NCBI GenBank assembly: GCA_029261165.1
Contig: JAJDBV010000042.1
Span: forward strand, 47,534-111,533
Direction of reading: 5' to 3'
Source of the DNA: Nitrospirota bacterium
Lineage (GTDB): Bacteria; Nitrospirota; Nitrospiria; SBBL01; JAADHI01
DNA: 64,000 nt
A program made the translations under genes and the position numbers. Of this stretch, positions 8,961-16,971 are shown one piece after another. Under the pieces are notes generated by a model. The model had not been told where the DNA came from and made no database searches. It saw only the letters and a list, made by a program, of their open reading frames with translations. Positions within the stretch are counted from its first letter, which is position 1, and each line of letters opens with the position of its first letter.

Positions 8961-10082
8961 ATGACATCCTCCCAAAAACGTTGTTGGTGGGTTGATAGAC
9001 CTTCCATTCAAAAAGCCACATGTCTCGGCATCGCCCTCCTGGTCTCTCTGAGCCTAACATACGGTTGCGAAGAGAAGCCGAATGCCTCACCCCCTCCAAC
9101 AGCAGAGAACCGCGTTGAGGTTTTTATCGTAACGCCGGAAACCGTTCAGGAAACTATTTCTTCATCCGCCGTGGCAGCACCCCACATGGAATACCGTGTA
9201 AGCATGCAGATCAGCGGGATGCTTGCTGTGCAGCACGTGGACCGCGGAGACTCCGTCAACAAAGGGGATGTCCTCTTCGAGATTGATTCAGAGGCGTTTC
9301 AACTTCAGGTCAAGGATCGAAAGGCCAATCTTGCACGCGCTACAGCGCGACTTCACTTCATGGGAAAAGAGCAAAAGCGGAAAAAATCCCTTTATAAGGA
9401 AGGAACGCTTTCGGAAACGGCTTGGGATCAACACCAATTTGACCTCGCGCTTGCTCGTGCTGAAAGGGATCAGGCGCGTGTCGCGCTCGATCAGTCCGAA
9501 CGTGATCTCCGTTTAACCACTCTTAGAAGCAGGCTTTCCGGAATGGTCCTGGAACGTTACCATGATCCCGGAGAAGTGCTTCCGGAGGGAACCGTCCTTG
9601 CCTGGATCGTCGATTCGACAGAGATCATCTTTGAGGTCGGGGTCTCAGATACAGCGTTAAGATACCTGCATCTGAAAGACCCTGTGAAAATCACCATTGA
9701 CGCCTTTCCTGTAAAGTTTTTCAAAGGTCATGTGGTCCGGATCTCCGGAAATGCAAACCCGAAAACAGGAACCTTTGCGGTCGAGGTCAAGGTTCCCAAT
9801 CGACAACTTGAAATCCTTCCGGGGATGATCGGTCGCCTTAAGCTTCTGGGAGAAACCCATCGGGATCAAATCGTCATTCCGCTCATGTCGGTACATCAAA
9901 AATTAGAAGGCCAGGTGGTCTATGTTGTGGAGGGAAACCGTATCTTAAAAAAACCGGTTCACCTGGGGAAGGTTCTGGGGGACCGGGTCGTTATTCAAAA
10001 AGGAATTGAAGCAGGAAACACGGTGATCCTCATGAGCCAGAGGCGACTAGCAGAAGGCAACACCGTCAAAATCATAAAATAG
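8961..10082 (+). CDS. RND efflux periplasmic adaptor (HlyD/AcrA family)
   Basis: The 373-residue adaptor links an inner-membrane RND pump to an outer-membrane channel. A hydrophobic signal (about 19-35) is followed by Cys36 in LTYGC, so it is probably lipid-anchored, although Thr at -3 is not ideal. A lipoyl/barrel-sandwich half-motif follows (QHVDRGDSVNKGDVLFEID), then an alpha-hairpin (about 110-185), the second half-motif (GEVLPEGTVLAWI) and beta-barrel and membrane-proximal domains ending KIIK. The pump gene follows after 170 bases that contain a hairpin repeat. No TolC-like channel gene is in the window. Confidence 0.92.
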   Translation: MTSSQKRCWWVDRPSIQKATCLGIALLVSLSLTYGCEEKPNASPPPTAENRVEVFIVTPETVQETISSSAVAAPHMEYRVSMQISGMLAVQHVDRGDSVNKGDVLFEIDSEAFQLQVKDRKANLARATARLHFMGKEQKRKKSLYKEGTLSETAWDQHQFDLALARAERDQARVALDQSERDLRLTTLRSRLSGMVLERYHDPGEVLPEGTVLAWIVDSTEIIFEVGVSDTALRYLHLKDPVKITIDAFPVKFFKGHVVRISGNANPKTGTFAVEVKVPNRQLEILPGMIGRLKLLGETHRDQIVIPLMSVHQKLEGQVVYVVEGNRILKKPVHLGKVLGDRVVIQKGIEAGNTVILMSQRRLAEGNTVKIIK

Positions 10083-10222
10083 TAACGATTCAGCCCACCC
10101 ATCTAAGGCTCCATGGCGGCGTTACTGTGGTGCTCGAATCCTCACGTATAAACCATACGCTCCGGGTTCTGCGCGCCTCGTGCCTTGCCCTGAAGCCTTA
10201 TCTAGGCAATCTGAACCGTTAC
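10082..10222 (+). repeat. Dispersed long-hairpin repeat, copy 1 (intact)
   Basis: This 141-base element starts GTAACGATTCAG and ends CTGAACCGTTAC, so its 12-base ends are inverted repeats with one mismatch. Inside, ATCTAAGGCTCCATGGC on the left pairs imperfectly with the reverse complement of GCCCTGAAGCCTTATCT on the right, and the centre (CTCACGTA / TACGCTCCGGG) is also partly self-complementary. The whole element could therefore fold as one long imperfect hairpin. Its first base is the last base of the adaptor gene's stop codon and it ends 31 bases before the pump start. Related copies lie at 19966-20103, 61084-61208 (reverse) and 17736-17778 (truncated). No protein of its own is evident. 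Confidence 0.8.
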
Positions 10223-10252
10223 AAAGTATGTCAAACAGAATGAGGAAGCATC

Positions 10253-13200
10253 TTGAGCATTGCACGATTTTCAATTAACAACCGGGTGCCGGTAAACTTA
10301 TTGCTCATCGTGATGGTGGCGGGTGGGATCATTGGATACGCTTCAATGCCGAGAGAGGTCTTTCCCGTTGTTTCGATCGACCGGGTCGCCATCTCCACGG
10401 TTTATTCAGGGGTTTCTCCTGAGGAGATCGAAAAAAATATCACGATACCCATCGAGAGGGCGATCAAGGGCGTCAAGGGTATCGAACATCTAGAATCGGC
10501 CTCCCTGGAGGGGACTTCATTGATCGAGGCTGAACTCGAACCGGGACACGATATGAAGCGGGTTGCGGAGGATATCCGCTCCCGGATCGAGCGGATGGAA
10601 ACCCTCCCTGAAGAAGCCGATGACCCGCTCGTGATTGAAATTGAATTTGAGGCCCCTGTCGTCATGGTCGGGGTCAGCGGCCCGGTTCGTGAGTCCACAC
10701 TTCGTGAAGTGGCCGATGCCTTGGAAGATCGAATCGAACAAATTGACGGGGTCGGATCGGTTCGATTAAGCGGTTATCGCGACCGGGAAATCTGGATTGA
10801 AGTCGATCCGGAGCGAATGTATCCCCTCGGAATCGGGATTCGCGAGGTCATTCAGGCACTCAAATCGCGTAATCTCGACCTTTCCGGGGGGCGACTCAAA
10901 GGGAAAACGGAAGAACTCCTTCTTCGAACGGTTGGTGAATTCCGTGATATTTCAGAGGTCAATCGGATGGTCGTCCGAGAAAATCGAGCCGGACGCCATA
11001 TTACACTTCAGGATATCGGAAACGCGCGGCTGACCTATGAAAATGAGGAGAACTATGGGCGGATCAACAAGGAACGATCCATCACCCTGAATGTGACCAA
11101 GAGCGCTGACGGGGACGCGATCAGCATTATGGAGGCGGTCGAGGAAGCACGCGACCAACTTCAACAGGATCTCCCGGAGGATGTAGAGATCAGCATGACG
11201 CAAAACAGCGCCATATGGATTCAATCCAGACTTCGGACACTCTACTTCAACGGAGCAATCGGTTTCACACTCGTCTGTTTGACCCTCTTCACCTTTTTGA
11301 ACTGGCGGATGGCCCTTTGGACGGCCCTCGGGATCCCCGCCTCGTTCCTGGGCGCAATCTTCCTGATGCCCCTCCTCGGTCAATCGATCAACATGCTTTC
11401 ACTCTTCGCCCTCATTGTCGTCCTGGGAATGGTCGTGGATGATGCCATCATTGTCACGGAAAATGTCTACCGCTATATCAGTATGGGATACTCTCCCATC
11501 AAGGCTGCCATCATCGGAACAGAACAGGTTGTCAAACCGGTACTTGCAACCGTGGCCACGACCATCTCAGCCTTTGTCCCCTTGCTCATGATGACAGGGA
11601 TTCTCGGAAAATTTATGAGGGTCATCCCAATTGTCGTCTCTCTGGTGCTTGTCATGTCTCTTCTGGAGGCCCTGGTGATCCTCCCTTCCCACCTGGCGGA
11701 CTTCTCCCGTCCTTTGCCAACGAAATCACTGCCCTCCGACCATGATGGAAGATGGTTTATCCGCTTCAGACGACTCTACCAAAAAACACTTGTCATCACG
11801 CTGCGAAAACGCTACTGGCTTGTGGCCGGCGTGGTGGCGCTGACCGCCACACTCCTGACCACGGCCTACCAAAGCGGGAAATTCGTCCTCTTCGGGGTGA
11901 AAGACATTCCCGGCTTTGTCATTATGCTGGAAACGCCGACCGGGACGAAACTTGAGGAAACATCAAGGAGAGTTGCTGAGATTGAACAGCGGGTCGCCAC
12001 GCTTCGCGCCGAAGACATCAATGCCAGCGTTTCTCTGATCGGCCGGCAACTCGATCCGGAGACCAACCGCATTAAGACTGGGAGTCACCTCGGCCAGGTT
12101 TATGTCGAATTGGCCGACTTTGACACGCCTGACCGTAGAAACGGCTATGAAGTCCTCTCCGAGATGCGGGAAAAGATCGTGGGGATTACAGGCTTGAAAT
12201 CTTTAAAAGTAGAGGCGATACAGGGAGGACCGCCCGTCGGGGCAGCGGTTGAAATGAAGATCCGGGGAGAGGATCTGGGGCAACTGCAAAAGATCTCAGA
12301 CGAAGTCCTTTATTTTTTGGAGGGGATACCGGGCGTCCGGGATATCCGTGATGACTATGCACGCGGAAAGAAGGAGATTCAATTTCAGGTTGATCCGGAA
12401 AGAGCCGCCCTGTACGGCCTCGATACGGCGGCAGTCGCAGCGGCAGTCCGTGCTTCTTTCCATGGAGAGACAGTCACACGAATCCGGCGTGATGATGAAA
12501 CAATTGACATTGTCGTCAAGTTTGCCGAACCCACCCGAAATAATCTCCGCGCCCTGGATCAGCTTAAGGTGGCAAGCCCCACGGGCGTTCTCGTTCCGAT
12601 CAAGAGTGTTGCTGTGCCGAAGTTATATGAGGGGGTAAACGCAATCAACCGAAAGGATCACCGGAGAACCGTCACGGTTCTGGCCGATGTCGATACCGAC
12701 ATCATCACCTCCAGAGAAGTCGTCAAGAAGATCGAAGCAGAATTCGGAAACCTGGATCGACGCGTTCCGGGTTATGATTTTCACTTCGGGGGGGAAACCG
12801 AAGAGCAACGAAAATCCATGCGCTCTCTCTTGAAGGCCTTCACCATCACCGCCCTGATTATCTATACCATCCTGGGAGGTCTTTTTAAATCCTTTCTTCA
12901 ACCGGTTATCGTGATGTTTGCCGTCCCCTTCGGGATCATCGGAGTGATCATCGGTCATTTTGTCATGGGACAGTCATTAGGTCTCCTTTCCCTCATCGGC
13001 GTGGTGGCCCTTTCCGGCATCGTCGTCAATGATTCCCTCCTCTTGGTCGATTTCATCAACAAGGCGCGAGAAAAGGGAACACGACGCTGGCGGTCTATCG
13101 TGGTTTCAGGCAGGATCCGGATGCGCCCGATCCTGTTGACCACGCTGACGACGGTCCTCGGCCTCGCCATGCTTTCCTTTCAGACCACGGGGCAGGCCGG

Positions 13201-13351
13201 CTATCTTGCCCCAATGGCGATCTCAATCGTCTGGGGACTCCTCTTCGCGACCGGATTGACCCTCTTCCTCGTCCCCGCACTCTTCGCAATTGGAGATGAC
13301 CTTCTCATCACATTGAAGCGGAGGAGGAGCGGAAAGGGTTCTGTGCACTGA
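10253..13351 (+). CDS. RND efflux pump permease (AcrB/HAE family)
   Basis: The 1032-residue permease is a proton-driven exporter of the inner membrane. It has the standard plan: TM1 region with NRVPVNLLLIVMVAGGIIGY, two large periplasmic loops, and twelve membrane helices. The proton-relay signature GMVVDDAIIVTENVYR (paired Asp in TM4) is intact, and the second half carries the TM10-TM11 block GVVALSGIVVNDSLLLVDF. The start is a TTG with GAGGAAG ending about 5 bases before it. Together with the upstream adaptor it forms a two-gene efflux system; substrate cannot be told from sequence. Confidence 0.95.
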   Translation: MSIARFSINNRVPVNLLLIVMVAGGIIGYASMPREVFPVVSIDRVAISTVYSGVSPEEIEKNITIPIERAIKGVKGIEHLESASLEGTSLIEAELEPGHDMKRVAEDIRSRIERMETLPEEADDPLVIEIEFEAPVVMVGVSGPVRESTLREVADALEDRIEQIDGVGSVRLSGYRDREIWIEVDPERMYPLGIGIREVIQALKSRNLDLSGGRLKGKTEELLLRTVGEFRDISEVNRMVVRENRAGRHITLQDIGNARLTYENEENYGRINKERSITLNVTKSADGDAISIMEAVEEARDQLQQDLPEDVEISMTQNSAIWIQSRLRTLYFNGAIGFTLVCLTLFTFLNWRMALWTALGIPASFLGAIFLMPLLGQSINMLSLFALIVVLGMVVDDAIIVTENVYRYISMGYSPIKAAIIGTEQVVKPVLATVATTISAFVPLLMMTGILGKFMRVIPIVVSLVLVMSLLEALVILPSHLADFSRPLPTKSLPSDHDGRWFIRFRRLYQKTLVITLRKRYWLVAGVVALTATLLTTAYQSGKFVLFGVKDIPGFVIMLETPTGTKLEETSRRVAEIEQRVATLRAEDINASVSLIGRQLDPETNRIKTGSHLGQVYVELADFDTPDRRNGYEVLSEMREKIVGITGLKSLKVEAIQGGPPVGAAVEMKIRGEDLGQLQKISDEVLYFLEGIPGVRDIRDDYARGKKEIQFQVDPERAALYGLDTAAVAAAVRASFHGETVTRIRRDDETIDIVVKFAEPTRNNLRALDQLKVASPTGVLVPIKSVAVPKLYEGVNAINRKDHRRTVTVLADVDTDIITSREVVKKIEAEFGNLDRRVPGYDFHFGGETEEQRKSMRSLLKAFTITALIIYTILGGLFKSFLQPVIVMFAVPFGIIGVIIGHFVMGQSLGLLSLIGVVALSGIVVNDSLLLVDFINKAREKGTRRWRSIVVSGRIRMRPILLTTLTTVLGLAMLSFQTTGQAGYLAPMAISIVWGLLFATGLTLFLVPALFAIGDDLLITLKRRRSGKGSVH

Positions 13352-13858
13352 GACAGTCACCCACGAAAAGATGGACCGCCGGTTTTCTTTGGAGTGCCGG
13401 AATTTACATTGCCTTCTTTGGCATTGCTTTGCAAAGATATGAGGGCAGTATGGAGCGTTTCGAGGAGAAGGCCGAAAAAATTTACGCACAACTCCGTGAA
13501 AAGGAGACCAAGGAAACGCAGGGGCTTATACCAGACGCGCAGGAAATGGTCCGGCCAAGGGGCCCAGAACTACTCATTCCCAGTTCGGTCTTTTGTTCTT
13601 TCTTTTGTGTCGAAGGAACGGATTTGAAACGGAAGAAAACTTTGAAGGATACGATCGTATCCTTCAAAGACGATCTTTCTGGGGTCGATTTATCAACACT
13701 AGACCTTCGCGGTGCGGAGACAGATCTAAACGGTGCGAATCTAAGCGGACTTCCGCTACACGGATCTCAGCAACACAATCGGTCTCACGCACGATCAAAT
13801 TGACCATATATTCTTCGACATCAGCACAAAATTTCCAGAAAGTCTTCCGAAGAAATAG
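13348..13858 (+). pseudogene. Frameshifted, shortened pentapeptide-repeat gene
   Basis: This is a decayed paralogue of the intact gene at 38201-39148. Frame 1 encodes a membrane anchor (TAGFLWSAGIYIAFFGIALQ) and a matching middle with the shared PSSVFCSFFC block and FKDDLSGVDLSTLDLRGA. Near 13745 the frame moves by one base, and frame 2 then gives DFRYTDLSNTIGLTHDQIDH and a matching C-terminus with stop at 13858. Only about 40 residues of pentapeptide repeat remain, against about 150 in the paralogue, so an internal deletion accompanied the frameshift. No good start codon or ribosome site is visible; the first base shown is a CTG codon overlapping the pump gene's stop region. A sequencing error alone would not explain the lost repeats. 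Confidence 0.75.
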
Positions 13859-13872
13859 TCCAGCAGGTCTTT

Positions 13873-13900
13873 TTATTCCACAAACTGTGGAATAATTCCA
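13873..13900. promoter_or_regulatory. Overlapping palindromes, possible operator
   Basis: TTATTCCACA and TGTGGAATAA form a perfect 10-base inverted repeat with a 3-base centre. The right arm also starts a second palindrome, GTGGAAT-A-ATTCCAC. The half-site WTTCCACA therefore occurs three times in alternating orientation. No T-run follows on the plus strand, so a terminator is unlikely on that strand. It lies 15 bases after the broken pentapeptide gene and about 175 bases before the zinc-ribbon gene. Confidence 0.5.
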
Positions 13901-14077
13901 CGATTCTCAATACCATCTTATTTATAACCCATTGAAATAACAACATAAAAATAACACAAGACCGTTTAAACAAACGGCATCGTCTTTGCTCTGTATACGG
14001 GTGTCATGAGCACGGCGGGACCCCGGAAAATCCTGAGACATTTAAGGTCAAAGCAGCAGGGAGGAGAGATTCATCGT

Positions 14078-14248
14078 GTGAGATGCGACCGCTGCAGGAG
14101 TCTTATGTCGTTTGAATGGTTTTCGAGCCGGGATGACGAGGGAGGCTATTGGAGTTTTCAGGGGTGGCACTGTATCTATTGTGGGGAGGTCATTGATCGC
14201 CTGATCGTTTCCAACCGGAGTAAACATAGGGTGCTTAGGGGGTTGTAG
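14078..14248 (+). CDS. Small zinc-ribbon protein
   Basis: A 56-residue protein with two CxxC knuckles (CDRC near the N-terminus and CIYC about 30 residues later), so it probably binds one zinc. I chose the GTG at 14078 because GGAGAG lies 9 bases before it and because the product then begins two residues before the first Cys, as does its paralogue at 16538-16687 (M-x-C-x2-C-x2-LM and a shared WxCIxCGxxxDxxIxxNR tail). The frame stays open to an ATG at 14006 that has no ribosome site. The family's function is unknown to me; a nucleic-acid or regulatory role would be a guess. Confidence 0.7.
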   Translation: MRCDRCRSLMSFEWFSSRDDEGGYWSFQGWHCIYCGEVIDRLIVSNRSKHRVLRGL

Positions 14249-14326
14249 TCAGTATCTCTATCCAGAAGGTTCCATCCGTCAGGCTGGTTATTCATAAGGA
14301 ACAAGCCTTAGAAAGGAGGTCTGGAC

Positions 14327-14935
14327 ATGAAATCCAAAACGACAAGACGATTCTTCAGATTAATCGGTGTGAGTATACTTCTTCTTTCAGGCCTGTTCCC
14401 ATATGGTGCTGAGGCACAGACAGCGACGGTCTCTTCGGAAAAGGCCGTGAGTGATGAGGCGCTGTTCCGAGAAATTGGGCAGCAAAACGCGTCCGTGCCG
14501 CTTTTACAGGTTTCGAATATGACCTCTCAGGAAGTAAAGGCCGCGAAGTTGAATTGGGCAACCGCAGAGATGGGGAAAGCCCTGTTTGCTGCCGTCCGGG
14601 GTGAAGAAACGGCTCCGATCCCGGCCAACGCGATTTACATCGTCCAGTCAGAAGGAGGATTTGGACATCTGGATGATTTTCGACTGGCCCTGACCCTCTT
14701 ATCGGAAGAAAGAGGTCAGTCAATGACGCACCTCGTTCCAGGTCCACTCACCCCGAAACCTTCCAGGGCAAACAACTACACGGGTGCCGGATGGGGTGGT
14801 TTTGCGGAGTATGGCTTCTTCAGTCTCGTGGCCTTCGCCTACGTCATGTGGATGGCCTCTTGGGTTGCGATCGACCTTGAACGGCATGGCGTCAAGGAAG
14901 AAGAGAAACCCTACGAATATCCGATGGCGGCCTGA
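14327..14935 (+). CDS. Exported protein of unknown function with C-terminal membrane helix
   Basis: The 202-residue product has a clear Sec signal peptide (hydrophobic 14-30, likely cut after AEA) and a single membrane helix near residues 163-182 (FFSLVAFAYVMWMASWVAI), followed by a short charged tail. The central soluble part (about 40-150) would be periplasmic. The ribosome site AAAGGAGGT is a perfect match 6 bases before the ATG, so strong translation is likely. I do not recognise the family. It stands alone between the zinc-ribbon gene and a convergent exported protein. Confidence 0.75.
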   Translation: MKSKTTRRFFRLIGVSILLLSGLFPYGAEAQTATVSSEKAVSDEALFREIGQQNASVPLLQVSNMTSQEVKAAKLNWATAEMGKALFAAVRGEETAPIPANAIYIVQSEGGFGHLDDFRLALTLLSEERGQSMTHLVPGPLTPKPSRANNYTGAGWGGFAEYGFFSLVAFAYVMWMASWVAIDLERHGVKEEEKPYEYPMAA

Positions 14936-15074
14936 GGCGACAGAGGCGACAATAGAGACCCATCATTTAACAGCCTGTGGGGTTTTTCAGATCATATAAC
15001 GGCGGGTCGCGGAAGAGGATTGGCCGCGGCCCGGGACGGCGTCGCTTGGTTTTCCTTGCGATTGCCTGTTGCTG

Positions 15075-15707
15075 CTAGATGACCACCCCTTCCAGAACGG
15101 TGAAGGTGTACGCCAGGAGGTTGCTCCGGTGTCCTGACGCGTCACGGACAAAAACTTCGAAATGATGAGCCACCTTTGCTGCAGTTTTAGGGACACGATC
15201 CTTCCCCGTGTAGATCCCATCACCCTTAGAAACATCACTATTGAGACCGTCATCATTGATAACGATCTCAATGGATTCCCTCCCCTCTCTCATCTGAAAG
15301 AGGGTCCTCATAATATCATCAGGTCCCTGTGGATCCGTAATCCGGAGGGTAATCGTAAAGGTTGTGCCAGCGGGGCCTTTTTTCGGGTGGATCTCCAGAT
15401 TGGATATGACCGGCGAGAGATCTTCTCCCTTTGCGAACACCTGTGGCCCAAGATTGGCGATTGGATCTTGGGGTAAACCACCAAGTCTCCTGAAGGACAA
15501 GGCCAGAGGCCATAAGGGCGAGCGAGGCGTACTCATCTGTACGGTGAGGAGCCTGTTGGCCGATAACGCAGTATATTCAGGAGAATCGGCGGTTCCTAAT
15601 TCCGTAATCGCGGAATTAGGACACGGCGTTGCTATTGACAAGAAGAGTAACAGAAGAAAACTATTCCTCCGTGCAAACATCCTCACGCTCCACGTTCCTC
15701 TATCCAT
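15075..15707 (-). CDS. Exported protein with Ig-like domain, function unknown
   Basis: The product has up to 210 residues with an N-terminal hydrophobic export signal (FLLLLFLSIATPCP). From about residue 98 it holds an immunoglobulin-like beta-sandwich resembling those of bacterial surface proteins (VISNLEIHPKKGPAGTTFTI, then VSKGDGIYTGKD and HHFEVFVRDASGHRSN). A start at the inner ATG (15680) is also possible and would place the signal nearer the N-terminus. Cys near the signal end may be a poor lipobox. No enzyme motif is visible. It converges with the gene at 14327 and diverges from the lipoprotein gene at 15819. Confidence 0.65.
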   Translation of the reverse strand: MDRGTWSVRMFARRNSFLLLLFLSIATPCPNSAITELGTADSPEYTALSANRLLTVQMSTPRSPLWPLALSFRRLGGLPQDPIANLGPQVFAKGEDLSPVISNLEIHPKKGPAGTTFTITLRITDPQGPDDIMRTLFQMREGRESIEIVINDDGLNSDVSKGDGIYTGKDRVPKTAAKVAHHFEVFVRDASGHRSNLLAYTFTVLEGVVI

Positions 15708-15766
15708 GACAAAAAATCCCGGAAATTTCTAAGTTCCAATCTCGGAATGAGGGGAAATCGTGCTTT

Positions 15767-15795
15767 TTGACATTATCAGGGTTATAAACTATAAT
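15767..15795 (+). promoter_or_regulatory. Consensus sigma-70 promoter for the lipoprotein gene
   Basis: TTGACA (15767-15772), a 17-base spacer and TATAAT (15790-15795) match the full housekeeping consensus. The expected start of transcription is near 15802, leaving a leader of about 17 bases that holds GAAGG before the ATG at 15819. Confidence 0.8.
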
Positions 15796-15818
15796 ACTTT
15801 CTTTATCAAGCGAAGGTG

Positions 15819-16406
15819 ATGAAAAGACTAATCTTATTCACAATATTACTGGCGGGGTGCGTCAGTGCATCTCCGACATTGATCCCGACGGCTGAAGGGC
15901 CGAGTGCTTCCGGCTCGGAAGTCATTCGGGTCTTTGTCAAACCAATAAGTACAGGGGGGATTGGCTCAGAGGACAAGTTGAAGTGGGGCATTGATCTTTC
16001 AGCCCATTTTACCGCGTTTGATGTCCGTGTCATAAATAATACCCCTAAGGATATCCTTTTTGAACCCTTGCACTCATTCCTGATAGACGATCAAAATCGG
16101 AAACATCCCCCTCTGGATAGAGAAGACAGTATTCGGTATTACACGGAGGGGAATCAGAGGTCACTCTTTACGCTTATTCCAAAATCACGATGGCAGCTTG
16201 CAAAAGAAACAGACAAAATACAAAGCAGGGTCATTACCGGGGGGATCATTCAGTCAGGACGACAAAAAGAGGGGCTTCTTCTTTTTAAGAAGATGAGTAC
16301 TGATCAATGTCAGAAGGTGGTCTTAACCTTGAATGGAATTACAGTGGTTGAAACCAAGGAAGAAAAACCCTTTGCGTTTCCATTGAGTTGTAAAGCGAGG
16401 GAATAG
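15819..16406 (+). CDS. Lipoprotein of unknown function
   Basis: The 195-residue product has a very short signal peptide and a perfect lipobox (LLAGC, Cys14). The remainder is a beta-rich soluble domain with the segment FTAFDVRVINNTPKDILFEP and a late pair of Cys (DQCQKVVLT and LSCKARE) that could form a disulfide. I do not recognise the family. The ATG at 15819 is preceded by CGAAGG; an overlapping GTG one codon earlier is less likely. The gene is driven by a full-consensus promoter, which suggests a well-expressed envelope protein. Confidence 0.75.
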   Translation: MKRLILFTILLAGCVSASPTLIPTAEGPSASGSEVIRVFVKPISTGGIGSEDKLKWGIDLSAHFTAFDVRVINNTPKDILFEPLHSFLIDDQNRKHPPLDREDSIRYYTEGNQRSLFTLIPKSRWQLAKETDKIQSRVITGGIIQSGRQKEGLLLFKKMSTDQCQKVVLTLNGITVVETKEEKPFAFPLSCKARE

Positions 16407-16537
16407 GAATTCAGGTTGACCGGGCAAGACTTCGAAGCTAGGTGTGGGGAGCGGGAAGTCAAGCCGCGACGGGCAATGATTCAACGACGCAGAACCATGC
16501 ATTGCCTTGATCAAGGCAGAAAACGCTAACTTGAAGA

Positions 16538-16687
16538 TTAAACGGAAGCCGTACTTTTCGCCCGGTTGTCCTGGATGGTCTTGTCGACAACGATTCCACA
16601 GTTGATGCATTTCCAGGCGTGAAAAATGATAAAGAAGTCGGAAAGACGCTCCATATACATTAGCCCGTTGCATTTAGGACAGTTCAT
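16538..16687 (-). CDS. Small zinc-ribbon protein (paralogue)
   Basis: A 49-residue protein: MNCPKCNGLMYMERLSDFF, then about ten residues later KCINCGIVVDKTI. The two CxxC pairs should bind one zinc. It shares layout and the tail CINCGxVVDxxIxxNR with the protein at 14078-14248. AAAGGAG stands 6-7 bases before the ATG at 16687, which rules out the longer open frame upstream. Function unknown; it lies alone between a lipoprotein gene and radC. Confidence 0.8.
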   Translation of the reverse strand: MNCPKCNGLMYMERLSDFFIIFHAWKCINCGIVVDKTIQDNRAKSTASV

Positions 16688-16819
16688 TGTCATCTCCTTT
16701 GTTTCAAGGTTCATAGCGGTCACCTTTTATAGGTAAAGCAATATATGTGCCAATGTGGATATTTTACTAACTTATTGTAATGTAAGAGTATCTTTCGTCG
16801 GGGCTCCTCTCAGTATGCA

Positions 16820-16869
16820 AAAAAATGACACTTGTGACAAAATTTTGTCGTTTAATTACGTCATTTTTT
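16820..16869. promoter_or_regulatory. Nested palindromes in the intergenic region before radC
   Basis: An outer perfect 10-base inverted repeat, AAAAAATGAC / GTCATTTTTT, encloses a perfect 14-base palindrome, GACAAAATTTTGTC (16836-16849). Spacers are 6 and 10 bases. The element lies in the 284-base divergent gap between the zinc-ribbon gene and radC. It could be an operator array or a terminator-like structure (T-runs face outward on both strands); sequence alone does not decide. Confidence 0.55.
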
Positions 16870-16971
16870 CCGGTACATCCCGCCCGGAGACTGAGTACAG
16901 ACAAAGAGAAAAACCTTGTCCCTCTGTGGCGGGAGTTGTCAATAAGCGCAATCGACCGATCCTGAGTCCTT

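Noticed and set aside
16472..16510. Hairpin GGCAATG / CATTGCC after the lipoprotein gene
   Set aside because: Only 7 paired bases with a long loop and no T-run; not enough to call a terminator.
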